Shown: positions 21,927-31,177 of the stretch, piece by piece | How positions within the stretch are numbered: position 1 is the first letter of the stretch | How the letters are laid out: the number at the start of each line of letters is the position of its first letter | NCBI GenBank assembly: GCA_937128475.1 | Contig: CAKZML010000188.1 | Location: 1 to 46,739 of the forward strand | Direction: 5' to 3' | From: an uncultured Chromatiales bacterium | Lineage (GTDB): Bacteria > Pseudomonadota > Gammaproteobacteria > Steroidobacterales > BM003 | DNA: 46,739 bases | Notes under the pieces: model-generated | Databases searched by the model: none | Seen by the model: only the letters and a program-made list of their open reading frames with translations | Told to the model about the DNA's origin: nothing | Program-made: the position numbers and the translations under genes

Positions 21927-23534
21927 CTACATCCTGAACACGCCGAAACGCGTGGATTTAATGGGCGCATTCAGCGCTGCGGAAATGGACAGGCCCAACA
22001 CGGTCCGGGTATCCGCCGGATCAATGATGCCGTCGTCCCACATCCGGGCACTGGCGTAATAGGGGTTACCCTGGGTTTCGTATTGATCCTGAACCGGTTG
22101 CTTGAACGCCTGCTCGTCCTCGGCGCTCCAGCTTTCACCCCGTGCTTCCATGTTGTCCCGCTTCACCTGGGCCAGGACATTGGCGGCCTGTTCACCACCC
22201 ATCACGGAAATCCTGGAATTCGGCCAACTCCACATCATTCGCGGACTGTATGCACGGCCACACATGCCGTAGTTTCCAGCACCAAAACTACCGCCAATAA
22301 TCACCGTGAACTTGGGGACGCTGGAACTGGCCACCGCGGTCACCATCTTGGCTCCGTCCTTGGCAATGCCCCCAGACTCATACTTTCGGCCCACCATAAA
22401 GCCAGTGATGTTCTGCAGGAAAACAAGGGGTATTCCCCGTTGACTGCACAACTCGATGAAGTGGGCGCCCTTGAGCGCAGACTCGGAAAACAGGATGCCG
22501 TTGTTGGCGACGATGCCCACCGGGTAGCCAAATATATGAGCGAATCCACAGACCAGTGTGTTGCCGTAAAGCTGTTTGAATTCATCGAATTCACTGCCGT
22601 CAACAATCCGGGAAATGATCTCTCTGACATCAAAGGGCTTGCGTGAATCACGCGGCACGATGCCGTAGATATCATCCACCGGATACAGGGGATCACGGCT
22701 TTCGCGCATGGCCAGTTGAGGCCGCTTGACCCGGTTGAGATTAGAAACGCAGCGACGGGCCATACCCAGTGCATGGGTGTCATTCTGCGCGTAGTAGTCG
22801 GTTACCCCGGAAGTGCGTGAATGCACATCGGCCCCGCCCAGGTCTTCGGCGCTGACCACCTCGCCGGTTGCCGCTTTCACCAGCGGCGGACCACCCAGGA
22901 AGATGGTTCCCTGGTTGCGTACGATGATGCTCTCGTCAGACATTGCCGGAACATAGGCGCCGCCTGCGGTACACGAACCCATCACCACGGCAATCTGGGG
23001 AATGCCCTCGGCAGACATGTTGGCCTGGTTGTAAAAAATGCGTCCGAAGTGATCCCGGTCCGGAAACACCTCGTCCTGCATGGGCAGAAATGCGCCGCCG
23101 GAGTCCACCAGGTAAATACAGGGAAGATTATTCTCCCGGGCAATTTCCTGGGCCCGCAAATGCTTCTTTACCGTGGCGGGATAATAGGTGCCACCTTTGA
23201 CCGTGGCGTCATTGGCCACCACCATGCATTCCTGGCCATCAATCCTGCCTATGCCGGTGATGATCCCCGCCGATGAAATTCCACCGCCATACATGTCGTA
23301 GGCGGCGAACTGGCCGATCTCAAGAAACGCAGAACCCATATCCAGCAGGGTGCGAATTCGATCCCGGGGCAGCAATTTACCCCTGGACAGATGCTTGTCC
23401 CTTGCACGTTCGCCACCACCGAGTTTTATCACCGCGGCCCGCTCGCGCAGTTCCCGGACCAGGGACTCCATCGCCTCGCGGTTCTCGGCAAACTCACCGG
23501 AACGCTTGTCGATACCTGATTTCAATACCGTCAT
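21927..23534 (-). CDS. liuB: Methylcrotonoyl-CoA carboxylase, carboxyltransferase beta subunit
   Basis: 535-residue crotonase-fold carboxyltransferase that moves CO2 from biotin on LiuD to 3-methylcrotonyl-CoA, forming 3-methylglutaconyl-CoA. The N-terminal half has [16 protein letters not shown] and [11 protein letters not shown]; the C-terminal half has [20 protein letters not shown] and [16 protein letters not shown], the acyl-CoA and oxyanion-hole segments typical of MCC beta. It lies between liuA (31 bp) and liuD (26 bp), clearly one operon. Confidence 0.95.
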   Translation of the reverse strand: MTVLKSGIDKRSGEFAENREAMESLVRELRERAAVIKLGGGERARDKHLSRGKLLPRDRIRTLLDMGSAFLEIGQFAAYDMYGGGISSAGIITGIGRIDGQECMVVANDATVKGGTYYPATVKKHLRAQEIARENNLPCIYLVDSGGAFLPMQDEVFPDRDHFGRIFYNQANMSAEGIPQIAVVMGSCTAGGAYVPAMSDESIIVRNQGTIFLGGPPLVKAATGEVVSAEDLGGADVHSRTSGVTDYYAQNDTHALGMARRCVSNLNRVKRPQLAMRESRDPLYPVDDIYGIVPRDSRKPFDVREIISRIVDGSEFDEFKQLYGNTLVCGFAHIFGYPVGIVANNGILFSESALKGAHFIELCSQRGIPLVFLQNITGFMVGRKYESGGIAKDGAKMVTAVASSSVPKFTVIIGGSFGAGNYGMCGRAYSPRMMWSWPNSRISVMGGEQAANVLAQVKRDNMEARGESWSAEDEQAFKQPVQDQYETQGNPYYASARMWDDGIIDPADTRTVLGLSISAALNAPIKSTRFGVFRM

Positions 23535-23565
23535 ACCTGACTCCCAAGCCAGCCCCGAAGAGGCA

Positions 23566-24741
23566 CTAGATCGATTCCTGGAATAGTTCGCGTCCGATCA
23601 GCATCCGACGCACCTCGCTGGTGCCGGCACCAATTTCATAAAGCTTTGCATCGCGCAGCAGACGGCCTGCGGGATAATCATTGATGTATCCGTTTCCACC
23701 CAGGATCTGGATCGCATCCAGGGCCATCAGGGTCGCCTTCTCTGCCGAGTAAAGGATCACACCGGCGGCGTCCTTGCGAGCTGATTGACCACGATCACAC
23801 GCGGCTGCTACCGCATACACGTATGCCCTGCAGGCATTCATGGTGGTGTACATGTCCGCCAGCTTGCCCTGGATCAACTGGAACTGGCCGATAGATTTAT
23901 TGAACTGCTTGCGCTCGTGCACATACGGAACAACCAGGTCCATGCAAGCCTGCATGATTCCCAGGGGGCCACCCGAAAGCACCACCCTCTCGTAGTCCAG
24001 CCCACTCATCAGAACGCCGACGCCGTTATTCAGGGTCCCCAGGATGTTCGCCACAGGCACTTCACAATCCTCGAACACCAGTTCGCAGGTCTGGGATGAA
24101 CGCATGCCCAGCTTGTCGAGCTTCTGTGCGGTGGAGAAACCCTTGAACCCGCGCTCAATAATAAACGCCGTGATGCCACGGGAATTCGCCTCGGGGTCGG
24201 TCTTCGCATAGACCACCAGGGTCTCGGCTTCCGGGCCATTGGTGATCCACATCTTGGTGCCATTGAGAATGTAATGGTCACCCTTGAGTTCCGCCTTCAG
24301 ACGCATACTCACCACGTCAGAACCGGCTCCAGCCTCACTCATGGCCAGGGCTCCAACATGCTCACCCGAACACAATGCAGGAAGGTAGCGAGCCTTCTGG
24401 GCCGGCGTGCCGTGACGGGCAATCTGGTTAATACACAGATTCGAGTGCGCGCCGTAAGACAAGCCTACACCTGCCGAGGCACGGGAGATTTCTTCCATGG
24501 CCACCACATGCGCAAGGTAGCCCAATCCGGTGCCACCGAATTCCTCATCCACCGTCATACCCAGCAAACCCATGTCACCCAGTTTTCGCCACAGGTCCTG
24601 GGGAAAGCTGTTGCTCTCATCCATCTCGGTGGCCCGAGGTGCAATCTCGCCAGCGGAAAATTCATACACCGTCTGGCGCAACATTTCGATGGTTTCGCCC
24701 AGGCCGAAGTCCAGGGTTGGGTAGGCACTGTTGATACTCAT
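23566..24741 (-). CDS. liuA: Isovaleryl-CoA dehydrogenase
   Basis: FAD-dependent acyl-CoA dehydrogenase oxidising isovaleryl-CoA to 3-methylcrotonyl-CoA and passing electrons to ETF. 391 residues. Glu251 in [14 protein letters not shown] corresponds to the unusual catalytic Glu of isovaleryl-CoA dehydrogenases, which separates it from straight-chain enzymes. Other family stretches are [13 protein letters not shown] and the C-terminal [23 protein letters not shown] 24741 is preceded by AGAGGA; the longer open frame runs into liuR. First enzyme gene after the regulator. Confidence 0.95.
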   Translation of the reverse strand: MSINSAYPTLDFGLGETIEMLRQTVYEFSAGEIAPRATEMDESNSFPQDLWRKLGDMGLLGMTVDEEFGGTGLGYLAHVVAMEEISRASAGVGLSYGAHSNLCINQIARHGTPAQKARYLPALCSGEHVGALAMSEAGAGSDVVSMRLKAELKGDHYILNGTKMWITNGPEAETLVVYAKTDPEANSRGITAFIIERGFKGFSTAQKLDKLGMRSSQTCELVFEDCEVPVANILGTLNNGVGVLMSGLDYERVVLSGGPLGIMQACMDLVVPYVHERKQFNKSIGQFQLIQGKLADMYTTMNACRAYVYAVAAACDRGQSARKDAAGVILYSAEKATLMALDAIQILGGNGYINDYPAGRLLRDAKLYEIGAGTSEVRRMLIGRELFQESI

Positions 24742-24775
24742 GCGTTGTCCTCTTACTCCGCTAATCCACCAGGGA

Positions 24776-25180
24776 TCAGGAATTATTGTCCGGTGAATTA
24801 TTCGATTTCGTGGCCATGTGCTGCTCGCACAAGGCCTCAATTTCGGCCATATTTTTCAGCGTGGCGTCGATGTCGTCCCGCTTGCTCAACAACACCTGGC
24901 GATGCTCACGAATCTTGTCCTGCAGGCGTTTTAGCTGGCGCAACTTGTTACCGGCGATGGGGTCGTACATCTCGATGATTTCACGACAATCATCCAGCGA
25001 AAAGCCCAGTCGTTTTCCGCGCAGGGCCAGCCGTAACCGGACCTTGTCTCGCTCGCCGTAGACTCTCACCGTTCCCTTGCGCTGGGGACTCAGTATGCCC
25101 TTGTCCTCGTAAAACCGCAGGGTACGAGTGGTGACATCAAACTCCTCGGCAAGTTCAGATATGCTGTAGGTTCGATTCAA
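24776..25180 (-). CDS. liuR: MerR-family regulator of leucine/isovalerate catabolism
   Basis: 134-residue MerR-type regulator: N-terminal winged helix-turn-helix ([20 protein letters not shown] and [12 protein letters not shown]) followed by a long coiled-coil dimerisation helix to about 120. LiuR-type members control liu operons and are thought to respond to pathway CoA-esters. No ATG fits; TTG 25180 gives [11 protein letters not shown] and has GGAG eight bases upstream, while TTG 25195 lacks a Shine-Dalgarno. First gene of liuRABD and divergent from aacS, with a MerR-type operator between them. Confidence 0.9.
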   Translation of the reverse strand: MNRTYSISELAEEFDVTTRTLRFYEDKGILSPQRKGTVRVYGERDKVRLRLALRGKRLGFSLDDCREIIEMYDPIAGNKLRQLKRLQDKIREHRQVLLSKRDDIDATLKNMAEIEALCEQHMATKSNNSPDNNS

Positions 25181-25202
25181 GGTTCGACTCCGCAAGGAAA
25201 AC

Positions 25203-25218
25203 CGGAGGCAAGCCTCCG
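25203..25218 (-). promoter_or_regulatory. CUUG-tetraloop hairpin in the liuR leader
   Basis: Read on the minus strand, CGGAGG-CTTG-CCTCCG is a perfect 6-bp stem closed by a CUUG tetraloop, followed by GGTTTTCCTT, 22 bases before the liuR TTG. It resembles a short attenuator or a translation-modulating hairpin. The T-run is interrupted, so termination would be partial at best. Confidence 0.35.
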
Positions 25219-25261
25219 TCGAGAAACAAAAACCCGGACTGGCATACAGGCCGGATTTGCA

Positions 25262-25291
25262 TTGACCTTTACGTTAACGTCAAGCTAGTAT
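25262..25291 (+). promoter_or_regulatory. aacS promoter with LiuR-type operator in the spacer
   Basis: TTGACC (25262-25267) and TAGTAT (25286-25291) are separated by 18 bases, and the spacer is almost filled by TTTACGTTAACGTCAA (25268-25283) with a perfect ACGTTAACGT core. An operator inside a slightly long spacer is the classic MerR-family design. The ACGTnnACGT core resembles the published LiuR operator type as I recall it. On the minus strand the same site offers TTGACG as a -35 for liuR, but the -10 is weak. Confidence 0.65.
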
Positions 25292-25347
25292 CGGTGTCAA
25301 TGCACTTTTTAAGTGGAACGGGTTTGTTTGTCCTGGAGACCTCAGAT

Positions 25348-27303
25348 ATGACCACCCCGCTATGGCAACCGGATGCCGGGCAACTGGAACAAACCAATAT
25401 GTCGGCATTCATCCGGCATGTAGAGAGCACCCATGATTTCCCGATAGGTGGCTTTGAAGAGCTGTATCACTGGTCGGTGAATCAATCCGAGGATTTCTGG
25501 AATAGCCTCTGGGACTTTACCGATGTGCTGGCGAGCAAGCGGGGCGACAGAATTCTTGAAAATCCCGAGGCCATGCCCGGGGCCCGCTGGTTCCCCGATG
25601 CCCGCCTGAATTTCGCCGAAAACCTGCTGCGCCATCGCGGCCCCGAGACCGCCCTGCGGTTTAACGGTGAAAGCCAGGTCCAGCGCAGCATGAGCCGGGA
25701 TGAGCTGTACACGCACGTCTCCCAGGTAGCCCAGGCAATGCGTGCACTGGGGGTTAAACCCGGCGACCGCATCGCTGCCTATCTTCCGAATATGCCAGAG
25801 GCAATCATCGCCATGCTGGCCAGCTCCAGCATCGGAGCGATCTTTTCATCCTGCTCACCAGACTTCGGCTTGCGCGGCGTTATTGATCGCTTCGGCCAGA
25901 TAGAACCCAAGGTGCTGTTCGTCGCCGATGGCTATTTTTACAACGGTAAGTGGTTCGACTCCCTGGCCGTGGCCCGGGAAATGCTGCAGCAATTACCCAG
26001 CGTTAAACAGGTCGTTGTCGCCCAGTACGCGGGCGAGGAAAACGGCAAGGCGCAGCAAATTCCCGGCGCCTTGAGTTGGCAGGAATTCACTGGTGACCAC
26101 ACGCCAAAAGAAATCGAATTCGAACAACTGCCCTTCGATCATCCGCTGTACATCATGTATTCCTCTGGCACGACAGGCGCGCCCAAGTGCATCGTCCACG
26201 GCGCTGGCGGCACCTTGCTGCAACATCTGAAAGAACATCGCCTGCACGCAAACATCAAACCAGGCGACAAGTTTTTCTACTTCACGACCTGTGGCTGGAT
26301 GATGTGGAACTGGTTGGTAACCGGACTGGCCAGCGGCGCCGAATTACTGCTTTACGATGGCTCTCCTTTCCATCCCGACGGCAACACCCTGTTCGACTAC
26401 GCCCAAAGTTCCCAGATGAACGTCTTCGGCACCTCGGCCAAGTTTATTGAAGCGCTCAACAAGGCCGGTCTTGCTCCAGCCCGAACCCACGACCTGGGCA
26501 GTCTTCGCACCATGCTCTCCACCGGCTCTCCCCTGGTACCCGAAGGCTTCGACTTCGTATACCAAAATATCAAGCAGGACCTGTGCCTGTCCTCCATCGC
26601 CGGCGGCACCGACATCATTTCCTGTTTCGCACTGGGCAACCCCAACCTGCCGGTGTGGCGAGGTGAACTGCAGTGCCGGGGCCTGGGCATGAAAGTCGAG
26701 GTATATAACGAGGACGGTCACCCGGTCACCGAACAACGTGGTGAGCTGGTTTGCAGTGCCCCCTTCCCTTCCATGCCGGTGGGGTTCTGGAACGACCCGG
26801 ATGGCAGCCGTTATCACGCGGCCTATTTCGAACACTTCCCGAATGTCTGGTACCACGGCGATTTCGTGGAACTGACACGCCACCATGGAATGGTTTTCTA
26901 CGGCCGTTCCGATGCCACATTAAACCCGGGGGGCGTGCGCATAGGCACGGCGGAGATCTATCGCCAGGTCGAGCAAATGGATGAGGTCCTGGAAAGCCTG
27001 GTTATCGGACAGGACTGGCAGGACGATGTCAGGGTCGTATTGTTTGTCCGCCTCAGAGATGGCGTTGAACTGGATGAGGCCCTGCAGAACAGCATTCGGC
27101 TGCGGATTCGCCAGAACACCACACCCCGGCACGTGCCGGCGAAAATCGTTGCCGTGGCGGATATCCCCCGCACCAAGAGCGGCAAGATTGTGGAACTGGC
27201 CGTACGCAACGTGGTGCACGGCCGTCCCATCAAGAATCGCGAGGCACTGGCAAACCCGGATGCCCTGGAGCTATACAAGAACCTGCCCGAGCTAGACAGC
27301 TAG
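25348..27303 (+). CDS. aacS: Acetoacetyl-CoA synthetase
   Basis: Acyl-adenylate-forming enzyme: acetoacetate + ATP + CoA to acetoacetyl-CoA, AMP and PPi. 651 residues from ATG 25348, which has GGAG nine bases upstream and gives MTTPLWQPD, the family N-terminus; upstream GTG 25294 and ATG 25300 are less likely. AMP-binding P-loop YSSGTTGAPK (271-280), FYFTTCGWMMWNW, SGGTD-like AGGTDIISCF, YGRSDATLNPGGVRIG, and the C-terminal catalytic Lys613 in RTKSGKIVE. It closes leucine catabolism, whose end product is acetoacetate, and also supports ketone-body or PHB recycling. Shares the intergenic operator with liuR. Confidence 0.95.
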   Translation: MTTPLWQPDAGQLEQTNMSAFIRHVESTHDFPIGGFEELYHWSVNQSEDFWNSLWDFTDVLASKRGDRILENPEAMPGARWFPDARLNFAENLLRHRGPETALRFNGESQVQRSMSRDELYTHVSQVAQAMRALGVKPGDRIAAYLPNMPEAIIAMLASSSIGAIFSSCSPDFGLRGVIDRFGQIEPKVLFVADGYFYNGKWFDSLAVAREMLQQLPSVKQVVVAQYAGEENGKAQQIPGALSWQEFTGDHTPKEIEFEQLPFDHPLYIMYSSGTTGAPKCIVHGAGGTLLQHLKEHRLHANIKPGDKFFYFTTCGWMMWNWLVTGLASGAELLLYDGSPFHPDGNTLFDYAQSSQMNVFGTSAKFIEALNKAGLAPARTHDLGSLRTMLSTGSPLVPEGFDFVYQNIKQDLCLSSIAGGTDIISCFALGNPNLPVWRGELQCRGLGMKVEVYNEDGHPVTEQRGELVCSAPFPSMPVGFWNDPDGSRYHAAYFEHFPNVWYHGDFVELTRHHGMVFYGRSDATLNPGGVRIGTAEIYRQVEQMDEVLESLVIGQDWQDDVRVVLFVRLRDGVELDEALQNSIRLRIRQNTTPRHVPAKIVAVADIPRTKSGKIVELAVRNVVHGRPIKNREALANPDALELYKNLPELDS

Positions 27304-27320
27304 GGCAGTTTCCCCGGTGT

Positions 27321-28556
27321 CTAGCCGGCCACCGCCGCCAGGGATGCCAGCAGGCGATCGACTTCTTCTGCGGTGTTGTACATGGAGAAACCCGTGCGCA
27401 ACAAACCACCCTGGTCATCCAGGCCAAGGGTCGACACCACCTTGTGAGCGTAGAAATGCCCGTCCCAAACCAGGTGTCCGGACTTGGCCAACTCCGCTGC
27501 AAGTTTGTCAGCGGTGACCCCTTCCATAGTGATGGAGATCGTCGGGGATCGTTTCACCGACGAGAAGTCAGGTCCCCATGTTTTAACGCCAGGAATTGAG
27601 GCCAGCCCGTTCCAGTAACGCACGGCGACTTCCCTCTCGTAGGCGGCGATATCATTCTTGGCTGACTGGATGCGTGCCCGCAGGGTGTCGCCACTGCCCA
27701 GATCCGCCACGTATTCCACCGCAGCCGTGACACCTGCAATCGCTGCATGATTCAGGGTGCCGGTCTCTATACGCCAGGGCGCCGCTGCCTCGGCAGTGCA
27801 CAACCTGTCAGTTTCCAGTTCATCAAGGAGACCGGGCCGGGAATACAGGATGCCTACATGGGGGCCATAGAATTTATAGGCGGAACACAGCAGGAAATCA
27901 CACTCCAGGGCCTGCACGTCCAGCGGGAAATGAGGCGCGTAATGGACCGCATCCAGCACCAGCCAGGCACCCACTTTCCGGGACAGGCTGCGGGCCAGGG
28001 CAATCTCTTCCAGGCTGACCGTTCCCAGGGCATTGGAGGCCATACCCATAGCCACCACCCGGGTACGCTCGCTTATCTTGGCTGCCAGGTCGTCACGATC
28101 CAGGGTTCCACCGGCGGTCATCCGGACTTCCTTGACGATGATTCCGCGCTCGCGCAGGTTCAGCCAGGGACCGCGGTTTGCCTCGTGATCCAGCTCAGTG
28201 ATGACGATCTCGTCGCCGGGTGACATCTTGCGCACCAGGGCGTGGCTCAAGGCGAAATTCAAGGTAGTCATGTTGGCGCCGAAAGAGACCTGGCCTGCGG
28301 ACTCCGCACCCAGGAATGCCGCCATGGTTTCCCGTGCATGGTCCATGACCACGTCTGTCTCACTGGAAGTAATGAACGCGCCATGAGTATTGGCGTTGCA
28401 ACGACTGTAATAATCGCTGACCGCATCAATCACTCGCTGGGGAACCTGGGTACCACCGGGTCCATCCAGGTACGACAGGGGAATTCCGTTCAGTTCACGG
28501 GCCAGAGCGGGAAAATCGCCGCGGCAGGCCATGGCTTCCTTCGAGGTATACGACAT
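27321..28556 (-). CDS. Class V aminotransferase-fold protein (cysteine desulfurase-like, VC1184 type)
   Basis: 411-residue PLP enzyme of the SufS/NifS-like fold. The PLP Lys228 sits in CSAYKFYGPHVGILY, with Asp202 and His205 in LVLDAVHYAPH. In place of the catalytic Cys loop of SufS (HHCAQP) it has WDGHFYAHK, so it lacks the desulfurase nucleophile. This matches a group often named cysteine desulfurase-like (VC1184 subfamily) whose true reaction is unknown. ATG 28556 follows AAGGA; the longer frame has no support. Last gene of the nitroreductase-ggt-this string. Confidence 0.85.
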   Translation of the reverse strand: MSYTSKEAMACRGDFPALARELNGIPLSYLDGPGGTQVPQRVIDAVSDYYSRCNANTHGAFITSSETDVVMDHARETMAAFLGAESAGQVSFGANMTTLNFALSHALVRKMSPGDEIVITELDHEANRGPWLNLRERGIIVKEVRMTAGGTLDRDDLAAKISERTRVVAMGMASNALGTVSLEEIALARSLSRKVGAWLVLDAVHYAPHFPLDVQALECDFLLCSAYKFYGPHVGILYSRPGLLDELETDRLCTAEAAAPWRIETGTLNHAAIAGVTAAVEYVADLGSGDTLRARIQSAKNDIAAYEREVAVRYWNGLASIPGVKTWGPDFSSVKRSPTISITMEGVTADKLAAELAKSGHLVWDGHFYAHKVVSTLGLDDQGGLLRTGFSMYNTAEEVDRLLASLAAVAG

Positions 28557-28587
28557 GTTCAACAGTCCTTTTCGGGTTGTTTCACAA

Positions 28588-28601
28588 GGGGGCATTCCCC
28601 C
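28588..28601 (-). other. Small GC hairpin between ggt and the class V aminotransferase gene
   Basis: GGGGG (28588-28592) and CCCCC (28597-28601) form a 5-bp stem with a 4-base loop in the 117-bp gap; no useful T-run follows on minus. It could set relative expression of the two genes or be incidental. Confidence 0.2.
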
Positions 28602-28673
28602 AGGTTCGGGCCCGCTGGAACAGTGTCCGGCAGACCCGGTGATGCTATCAGAACAAGCCCTCCAGAGGGGACC

Positions 28674-30383
28674 TCAGTAACCGGCTGCCTGGCCATCCTT
28701 GCGTGATTCAGACGCGCCGATGTAGACCCCTGATTCCGGATCTTTGGCGATAGCCTGGTAACCCCCGTAGCCGCCTCCGGCCTTACTCAAGGTGTGCCCG
28801 CGGCGCTCCAGTTCCTGCCAGGTTTCCTGGCTGAATCCGCTTTCCATACGCAGCACGCCGCCATTAGCCAGGCTGCCACCGGTTGGCTCGCTGGACCCGT
28901 CATGACGAATCCTCGGGGCGTCGCCGGCTTGCTGCAAATTCATTCCAAAATCGATGATATTGACCAGCACTTGCGCGTGACCCTGGGGCTGCATGGCGCC
29001 GCCCATTACGCCGAAACTCAGCCAGGGCTTCCCATCCCGGGTAACAAACGCCGGAATGATCGTATGAAATGGGCGTTTACCCGGTGCAAAAACATTGGGA
29101 TGACCTTTTTCCAGACTGAATAGTTCACCACGATTTTGCAGGATGAACCCCAGCCCGGGAGGCGTCATGCCCGACCCCATGCCGCTGTAGTTACTCTGGA
29201 TCAGAGACACCATGTTGCCCTGGGCATCCGCGACAGTCAGGTAAATCGTGTCCCCCGACTCAAGGGCCTGGGGATCGCCGTGAGTCGCTGTCCTGGCCGC
29301 TTTCTTCAGGTCGATCAGAGCGCGGCGTTGCTTCGCGTACTCATCTGAAAGCAGTGCCTCCACCGGGGTCTTGTAGAAATCCGGATCGGCATAAAACCTG
29401 GCCCGGTCCTCGAAGGCCAGCTTCTTCGCCTCGACAAGCATGTGCAGATAATCGGCGCTGCCAAACCCGGCAGCGGCAAGGTCAAATCCCTCGAGTATTT
29501 TCAGGATTTGTAGCGCAGCAATTCCCTGGCCGTTGGGCGGCAACTCCCAAACCTGGTAGCCACGGTAGTCCACCGAGACCGGCTCCACCCACTCCGAGTG
29601 ATGGGCCGCCAGGTCCTCGTAGGAAAGGAACCCACCCTGCTTCTTCATGTACTCGGCGATCACCCGGGCGATCTCTCCCCGGTAAAAGACATCCGGACCC
29701 TCGGCCGCAAGCCGCTCGTAGGTACTGGCCAACTGGGGATTACGAAAGACCTCGCCCTTGCGGGGCGCATGACCCTTGGGCATGAACACCGGTGCAAACC
29801 CTTCAAATTCTGACAAGGCCTGGGCGTTGCGCTCCCAGTAATACGCAATGACCTCGCTGACCGGGAAGCCTTCCCGGGCATATTTGATGGCCGGAGCCAG
29901 GACCTGCTTCATAGGCAGCTTGCCCAGCTTCTCGTGCAAGGTGAACCAGCCATCCACGGCGCCGGGTACCGAAACTGGCAAGGCGCCTCTTTCGGGAATT
30001 ACTGTCATGCCCCGTTCGAGAAAGTACTCCAGGCCAAGCCCGCGGGGTGAACGGCCGCTGCCATTCAAGCCCAGTAATTTCCCCTGCTCGGCATCCCAGA
30101 CGATGGCAAACAAGTCACCACCAATGCCACTTCCGGTGGGCTCCATCAGCCCCAGGGTGGCATTAGCGGCGATCGCTGCATCCACCGCACTACCGCCCGC
30201 TTTAAGGATATCCAGCGCCACCTGGGTCGCCAGGGGCTGGCTGGTGGCGGCCATGGCATGGGGGGCATACACCTCTGAACGTGATGAATACGGGTCGTTG
30301 CCCAGTCGATCGAATCCGTCTGCCATGTTGCTCACCCCTGTTATCAGCAAAGCCGCTAAACCGGCTCCTCGCCACATATTCAT
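28674..30383 (-). CDS. ggt: Gamma-glutamyltransferase family protein
   Basis: Ntn-hydrolase that is made as a precursor and self-cleaves before the catalytic Thr; it removes or transfers gamma-glutamyl groups from glutathione and related compounds. 569 residues from ATG 30383, with a hydrophobic N-terminal segment (GAGLAALLITGV) suggesting export. The cleavage site is Asp-Thr379 in GDTIYLTVAD; SNYSGMGSGMTPPGLGFILQNRG and GKRPFHTIIPA are typical of the YwrD-like GGT branch, some of which prefer other amides. It begins 13 bp after the nitroreductase gene. Confidence 0.88.
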   Translation of the reverse strand: MNMWRGAGLAALLITGVSNMADGFDRLGNDPYSSRSEVYAPHAMAATSQPLATQVALDILKAGGSAVDAAIAANATLGLMEPTGSGIGGDLFAIVWDAEQGKLLGLNGSGRSPRGLGLEYFLERGMTVIPERGALPVSVPGAVDGWFTLHEKLGKLPMKQVLAPAIKYAREGFPVSEVIAYYWERNAQALSEFEGFAPVFMPKGHAPRKGEVFRNPQLASTYERLAAEGPDVFYRGEIARVIAEYMKKQGGFLSYEDLAAHHSEWVEPVSVDYRGYQVWELPPNGQGIAALQILKILEGFDLAAAGFGSADYLHMLVEAKKLAFEDRARFYADPDFYKTPVEALLSDEYAKQRRALIDLKKAARTATHGDPQALESGDTIYLTVADAQGNMVSLIQSNYSGMGSGMTPPGLGFILQNRGELFSLEKGHPNVFAPGKRPFHTIIPAFVTRDGKPWLSFGVMGGAMQPQGHAQVLVNIIDFGMNLQQAGDAPRIRHDGSSEPTGGSLANGGVLRMESGFSQETWQELERRGHTLSKAGGGYGGYQAIAKDPESGVYIGASESRKDGQAAGY

Positions 30384-30396
30384 TCCTGTCCCCTCA

Positions 30397-31068
30397 TCAA
30401 ATTCCCTTGAAGGTTGCGAAACCGTCAAGTGGCTCGCGGTCCGCCGTGAAGCTGTTTATCGGGTGCTGGGTATCGGCATACCCCACTGCCATGCCGCAAA
30501 ACAGGATTTGCTCATCGGGAATACCCAACTCCTCTCGCACCAGTTCATGCCAGGATGCCCAGGATTCCTGGGCGCAGGTATCCAGGCCCGACTCCCTGGC
30601 CAGCAACATGAAGTTCTGCATAAACATACCCACGTCCGCCCATTGGCCCTGTTGCATGTCCCTGTCCAGGGTAAAAAACAAGCCTATTGGCGCGCCGAAG
30701 AATTCCCAGTTCCTGGCGAACTGACGCAGCCGGCCCTCCCTGTCCTCCCGACCAATTCCGATGGCGGCGTACATGTCTTCGCCCAGTTTGAAGCGTCTTG
30801 CCCGGTACGGGTCCTGGAGTTTCGGAGGATAAACATGGTATTCGGGATGCTTGCCCATGGGATTCAGTGGCAGTTGCTCGGCAACCCTGCGCACCAGTTT
30901 GTCGCGAACCTCGCCACCTGCCACATACACGTGCCAGGGCTGGAGATTACCGCCGGTGGGCGCACGACTGGCCGTTTCCAGCATCGTCTCAAGCAATTTC
31001 TTCGGAACAGGCTTGTCCAGAAAGGCACGCACGCTGCGTCTGGACAGGATGGCATCGCTGACATTCAT
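30397..31068 (-). CDS. Nitroreductase family flavoprotein
   Basis: 223-residue FMN-dependent oxidoreductase. N-terminal FMN phosphate-binding RRSVRAF and the GGNLQPWHVYV segment are characteristic; the C-terminal part has QESWASWHELVREELGIPDEQILFCGMAVGY. Such enzymes reduce nitroaromatics or quinones with NAD(P)H; the true substrate here is unknown. ATG 31068 has GAGG upstream; the TTG at 31095 is not needed. Divergent from pepQ (109-bp gap). Confidence 0.9.
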   Translation of the reverse strand: MNVSDAILSRRSVRAFLDKPVPKKLLETMLETASRAPTGGNLQPWHVYVAGGEVRDKLVRRVAEQLPLNPMGKHPEYHVYPPKLQDPYRARRFKLGEDMYAAIGIGREDREGRLRQFARNWEFFGAPIGLFFTLDRDMQQGQWADVGMFMQNFMLLARESGLDTCAQESWASWHELVREELGIPDEQILFCGMAVGYADTQHPINSFTADREPLDGFATFKGI

Positions 31069-31177
31069 TACTCGGACTACCTCTGCAATGGGCAATTCTT
31101 TAGACTACAGGGAATCCATTCTTGTCCATGAACCTCGGACATACAACCGCGGAAAATGCCCACACGGGAATACCAAC

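Noticed and set aside
30851-31177. N-terminal extension of pepQ to 552 codons
   Set aside because: The extension overlaps the nitroreductase on the other strand; ATG 31178 gives exactly the family length with a Shine-Dalgarno.
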